8,744 nucleotides of DNA from Phycisphaerales bacterium (GTDB lineage Bacteria; Planctomycetota; Phycisphaerae; Tepidisphaerales; Tepidisphaeraceae), in the NCBI GenBank assembly GCA_003153655.1, contig PMAK01000215.1:24185-32928 (forward strand), given 5' to 3'. Each line of letters begins with the position of its first letter. Positions within the stretch are counted from its first letter, which is position 1. A model generated the notes under the pieces. That model did no database searches. It had not been told where the DNA came from and worked only from the letters and a program-made list of their open reading frames with translations. This document shows, in pieces, positions 6,533 through 8,744 of the stretch. A program made the translations under genes and the position numbers.

Positions 6533-6688
6533 TTAATTCCCGTGACGGGTTTTCTTTCGCTTCGATTTGGCTGGCGGGGATGATCGTTTCGTAGGCGGAT
6601 TTTTCGGAGCAAATATGCGATGGGCTAGATCATCGAACTTTTGGAAGGGTGTTCGTGGGTCCGGTGCTGATGATGATTTGGGGGCCAT
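6533..6688 (-). CDS. Small basic 51-residue protein
   Basis: Short frame from ATG 6688 to TAA 6533, filling the gap between the PIN toxin (stop at 6730, 41 bp upstream) and the membrane protein (start five bases downstream). The product has a Ser/Pro-rich start, a single likely helix TPFQKFDDLAHRIFAP (13-28), and a highly basic tail (Lys/Arg in about half of the last 18 residues: KRSSPPAKSKRKKTRHGN). This suggests a nucleic-acid- or ribosome-binding tail, or electrostatic contact with an acidic partner. No family is recognised. Evidence for it being real is its fit into the operon spacing and the absence of any other gene there; the ribosome site is weak (GAAGGG 13 bases upstream). Too short for many gene callers. 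Confidence 0.65.
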   Translation of the reverse strand: MAPKSSSAPDPRTPFQKFDDLAHRIFAPKNPPTKRSSPPAKSKRKKTRHGN

Positions 6689-6729
6689 GGCCTGTAGTAT
6701 ACCCTTCAATTCTCATTGCCGGATAATAT

Positions 6730-7308
6730 TTATTGCTCTTTTTTGTCGGGTTTATTTTCCAAGCGGGGCTTTGGAATATCGACTCTGCGCCGGGTCTGTG
6801 CGAAGGGAAGAGAACCCTGACTCATCGGTTTTTTCGTGGGCTCGATCGTCTTTATTACCAACTCCGCTTTGAGATCGGAATTTACCAATTGAAATCCATC
6901 GCTATGGTCGCGTTTTTTCAGCATAAATCGCGCGCCAGCGGTTACATCACGCACCTTCAATAAATCTTGCCATACTGCAACAACAGCCTGTCCTTTTTCA
7001 AATAGCTTTAGATCGTGAACTCTTGCTGAGAGCAAAACGTGCGTGATTCGATGAAGCCTACAAAGATAGGGGAGCTTTTCGTCAAATTTTTCTCGCTTGC
7101 TCTTTCCCCGATCCGACGAGATCACTATCCAGCCTCCCTCTAATGCCACCTTCGGAATCCAAACAGAATCAGCCGTTCCAGCTTTCTGAATTTCTACGAC
7201 GCTTTTTGTTTTTAGAGATACGCCTGATCGCTCAAGGAATGGCCTCAACGCCTCAACGACTGGAGCGCTCAAACACTCGTCGAAAATTAGTTTGATTTCT
7301 TCGGTCAA
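6730..7308 (-). CDS. PIN-like domain toxin, VapC45-type
   Basis: Protein of 192 residues. Strand 1, KLIFDECLS (6-14), carries D10 and E11; TADSVWIPKVALEGGWIVISSDRG (45-68) carries D47 and D66. This is the acidic set of the PIN-like/DUF5615-VapC45 group, in which 'D..WIP..L...GW.VI..DR' is the signature; these are metal-dependent RNases. Residues 150-192 form a basic, Pro/Lys/Arg-rich tail beyond the domain. The gene starts with TTG at 7308, overlapping the TGA of the upstream DUF433 protein (TTGA), a coupled antitoxin-toxin arrangement. No ATG lies in the right frame nearby and no Shine-Dalgarno is evident, so toxin translation probably depends on ribosomes finishing the antitoxin. Family assignment is by motif only. 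Confidence 0.85.
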   Translation of the reverse strand: MTEEIKLIFDECLSAPVVEALRPFLERSGVSLKTKSVVEIQKAGTADSVWIPKVALEGGWIVISSDRGKSKREKFDEKLPYLCRLHRITHVLLSARVHDLKLFEKGQAVVAVWQDLLKVRDVTAGARFMLKKRDHSDGFQLVNSDLKAELVIKTIEPTKKPMSQGSLPFAQTRRRVDIPKPRLENKPDKKEQ

Positions 7309-8009
7309 GCGACATTGGAAAGAGATTGAATATATCGATAAGCCGCCTCGACCTGACCGATGGATATTCCATAGGCACTCGCAGCTTGTTCATAACTTCC
7401 TTCAACTACGGTGGCTTCATAGAGTGTTCGAGCGGTATATCCGCAGCCTGAAACAATTGGCTCACCAAATCGGAGCGTGGGACGCATCCATATTTCAACG
7501 CCATCATAGTTACTGGCCTTGAAGCCGTTTACCAGTCCGTTTGGATCGAACGTCAAATCCTTGGCATATAGTTTTACGATCTTTCCAATCATGCCATGAT
7601 GCTTCGTCTTTCCGGTTAATTGGACGAATTCCTTTTTCTGTTCGTCTTCGTCCGAACCAAGCGCAATGACGATTTCCTTGCCATAGAAAAACGTCGTATG
7701 GTCTCTCGCAAGTGGATAGTGGACGTTGTATTTTCGGCTGGCGACTTCAATGGCTTCGCGAATCTTGTTAAGAGGAATTCTGCACTCCGTATCAGTCCTG
7801 ATTTGCCGAATATGAATTGCCTGAATGAAATCGAGGAAGGTGACGATTCGTTCAGTAGCCTTGGAAAGCTGTCGCTCGACAACAGGCGTCCCGCGCCGAT
7901 CCCCGAAAACCCAACGCCCCATCGTCTGCGTCGGAACGCGCGAATAGAATGCAGCCTCCTCCACGGTGTAAATTCCAACATCGAGAAGTTCGGCTGCCAT
8001 CGTTACCAT
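7305..8009 (-). CDS. MerR-like HTH + DUF433 antitoxin, VapB45-type
   Basis: Protein of 234 residues, first gene of the operon. Residues 11-40, GIYTVEEAAFYSRVPTQTMGRWVFG and following, form a MerR/excisionase-like helix-turn-helix for DNA binding. The middle (45-175) is a mixed helical linker. The C-terminus, PIVSGCGYTARTLYEATVVEGSYEQAASAYGISIGQVEAAYRYIQSL (184-230), is a DUF433 domain, which pairs with PIN-like toxins of the VapC45/DUF5615 group. It should neutralise the downstream toxin and probably autoregulate the operon through its HTH. Two in-frame ATGs are possible, 8009 and 8000; neither has a clear Shine-Dalgarno. The start at 8009 lies two bases after the stop of a transposase remnant, so the operon promoter must lie within that remnant. 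The gene overlaps the toxin start by three bases (7306-7308 within its last codons and stop). Confidence 0.87.
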   Translation of the reverse strand: MVTMAAELLDVGIYTVEEAAFYSRVPTQTMGRWVFGDRRGTPVVERQLSKATERIVTFLDFIQAIHIRQIRTDTECRIPLNKIREAIEVASRKYNVHYPLARDHTTFFYGKEIVIALGSDEDEQKKEFVQLTGKTKHHGMIGKIVKLYAKDLTFDPNGLVNGFKASNYDGVEIWMRPTLRFGEPIVSGCGYTARTLYEATVVEGSYEQAASAYGISIGQVEAAYRYIQSLSNVA

Positions 8010-8011
8010 TT

Positions 8012-8344
8012 TTAGCAGTCAGCGCTTTGACCGTTTGCCGCGCCCTTGGCGCTTGTTGTGTCCGACTCTGAATCATCTTTGCCGATCAGGGTCCGGTAAG
8101 TCAAACGCTTGCCGGAGACTCCCTGCAAAACACCAACAAACCTACCCGAGTCATCGGTTTTTCGGTTATTAAACCTATAGGCTTCCGAGTCCACATATGC
8201 AGCGAGGTGGAACGGCTCAATCGAAACGTGAGTTCCCTTGATGCAGCGCTTAAACAGCGACCAGAAGTTCTCCAGTCCGTTCGTGTTTTCCACCAAATGG
8301 AACCGATTTTTGACGACTTTGCCTCCAGCAGCTAGCTGACATCA
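8012..8344 (-). pseudogene. C-terminal remnant of an IS1595-family (ISXO2-like) transposase
   Basis: The frame is open from a TGA at 8345-8347 to TAA at 8012, about 110 codons; the first ATG is at 8296. NTNGLENFWSLFKRCIKGTHVSIEPFHLAAYVDSEAYRFNNRK, then GVSGKRLTYRTLIGK, is the typical end of ISXO2-like DDE transposases, including the third catalytic Glu (in GLENFW) and the Lys seven residues later. A whole enzyme has around 300 residues; the zinc-ribbon and both catalytic Asp are missing, so it is inactive. The last 20 residues (SESDTTSAKGAANGQSADC) are not family-like and may be read-through into unrelated DNA. No terminal inverted repeats were recognised. The stop abuts the antitoxin ATG, and this remnant now likely carries the antitoxin promoter. 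Confidence 0.87.
8018..8031. promoter_or_regulatory. Imperfect palindrome upstream of the antitoxin, possible operator
   Basis: GTCAGCGCTTTGAC reads as an imperfect 14-bp palindrome (five of seven pairs) centred about 15 bases before the antitoxin ATG at 8009. Toxin-antitoxin operons are usually autoregulated through a palindrome near the start codon, which is why it is listed; the match is short and may be chance. Confidence 0.2.
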
Positions 8345-8348
8345 TCCC

Positions 8349-8368
8349 CTCCAAATAAACTCCAAATA
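8349..8368. repeat. Two direct CTCCAAATA repeats, 11-bp period
   Basis: CTCCAAATA occurs at 8349-8357 and 8360-8368, one helical turn apart, at the truncated end of the transposase remnant and about 95 bases upstream of the next + strand gene. One-turn spacing suits a dimeric or tandem regulator binding site; it could also be left over from a transposition or deletion junction. Confidence 0.35.
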
Positions 8369-8446
8369 TTCCCCTTGCAATAAGACCAATGTTAGGGTAA
8401 TGTTCGTAATCGTGTCATCTAATTCGATTCACGGTTTCGCGCGGCG

Positions 8447-8454
8447 AAAGGAGG
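8447..8454 (+). promoter_or_regulatory. Strong Shine-Dalgarno AAAGGAGG
   Basis: AAAGGAGG lies eight bases before the ATG at 8463 and is the best ribosome binding site in the window. It decides the start of the last gene in favour of 8463 over the in-frame ATG at 8400. Confidence 0.8.
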
Positions 8455-8462
8455 CATTCCCC

Positions 8463-8738
8463 ATGTCCACCGATCTGTCCCCAGAGTTCCAGGACGCCGA
8501 AGACCCCTCCCCCCACCCCCCTGAAATGGGGCATTCTGAGGCAAACTGGGGCAGTTCCCAACTCTACGAACTCGATGATCCCCAATTCCAAGCAACCGGC
8601 GTGATGGCCAAGTTCCTCGACGACTACTTCCAACCCCGATATTGCCCCCGAAAGCAGGATAAGCAATCACAAAAAACGCAAGACAGCCGCCAAGGCCACA
8701 AGACGCGGAGAAATGCATGTTTGCCACGACTCGACTGA
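8463..8738 (+). CDS. Unrecognised 91-residue protein
   Basis: No family is recognised. Residues 1-57 are acidic and Pro-rich (SPEFQDAEDPSPHPPE, then LYELDDPQFQATGVMAKFLDDYFQP), with a possible short helix at 49-57. The last 33 residues turn abruptly basic and low in hydrophobics (CPRKQDKQSQKTQDSRQGHKTRRN), the kind of change seen after a frameshift. In a neighbouring frame the DNA from about 8635 stays open to the window end and reads PDIAPESRISNHKKRKTAA..., ending in MHVCHDSTEL, so the true protein may continue in that frame. The start is well supported by AAAGGAGG. Codon use returns to the C-ending pattern of the left part. Nothing about function can be said; whether the stop at 8738 is authentic is unsure. 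Confidence 0.55.
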   Translation: MSTDLSPEFQDAEDPSPHPPEMGHSEANWGSSQLYELDDPQFQATGVMAKFLDDYFQPRYCPRKQDKQSQKTQDSRQGHKTRRNACLPRLD

Positions 8739-8744
8739 GCTCGC

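Noticed and set aside
7620..8015. 131-codon + strand frame opposite the antitoxin
   Set aside because: The - strand frame has clear HTH and DUF433 sequences.
8012..8344. Intact insertion sequence
   Set aside because: Only the C-terminal third of the transposase is present and no terminal inverted repeats or target duplication were found.
8400..8462. ATG at 8400 as start of the last gene
   Set aside because: The strong AAAGGAGG site lies eight bases before 8463, and the extension looks untranslated.

Overview
The window looks like a Planctomycetota chromosome, possibly class Phycisphaerae. This is inferred from the style of the DNA polymerase I, a long TPR–GT41 glycosyltransferase, very strong use of C-ending codons (ATC, CTC, GCC, CGC) and weak or absent Shine-Dalgarno sites in front of several genes. 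Verrucomicrobiota is an alternative. No rRNA, tRNA or CRISPR array was seen.

Left part (1-4778, + strand, GC-rich, core-like): the 3'-5' exonuclease and polymerase part of DNA polymerase I (its 5' end lies off the window), a small VOC/glyoxalase-fold protein whose usual metal ligands are mostly missing, and a large protein with nine TPRs fused to an OGT-type (GT41) glycosyltransferase. Directly before the glycosyltransferase start codon lie three tandem copies of a 15-bp repeat.

Middle (4788-5574, - strand): a nucleotidyltransferase-fold protein (DUF6036/AbiEii-like) convergent with the glycosyltransferase. A 46-residue ORF on the same strand lies just upstream and may form a two-gene unit with it. 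A gene-poor stretch of about 260 bp follows, holding short repeats and a REP-like motif.

Right part (5838-8009, - strand, visibly more AT-rich with mixed codon use, probably acquired): a tightly packed five-gene operon. In transcription order it encodes a MerR-like HTH + DUF433 antitoxin, a PIN-domain toxin starting at a TTG that overlaps the antitoxin stop (VapB45/VapC45-like), a 51-residue Lys/Arg/Pro-rich small protein, a two-helix membrane protein, and a small protein with the strand/helix pattern of Cas2/SinR-like ferredoxin folds. The antitoxin ATG lies two bases after the stop codon of a truncated IS1595/ISXO2-type transposase (8012-8344), pointing to a mobile-element history. The operon tail is the best candidate for an undescribed system: a known-type toxin-antitoxin pair with three coupled genes of unknown role. 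After the transposase remnant, a short unrecognised + strand gene with a strong ribosome binding site (8463-8738) ends the window.
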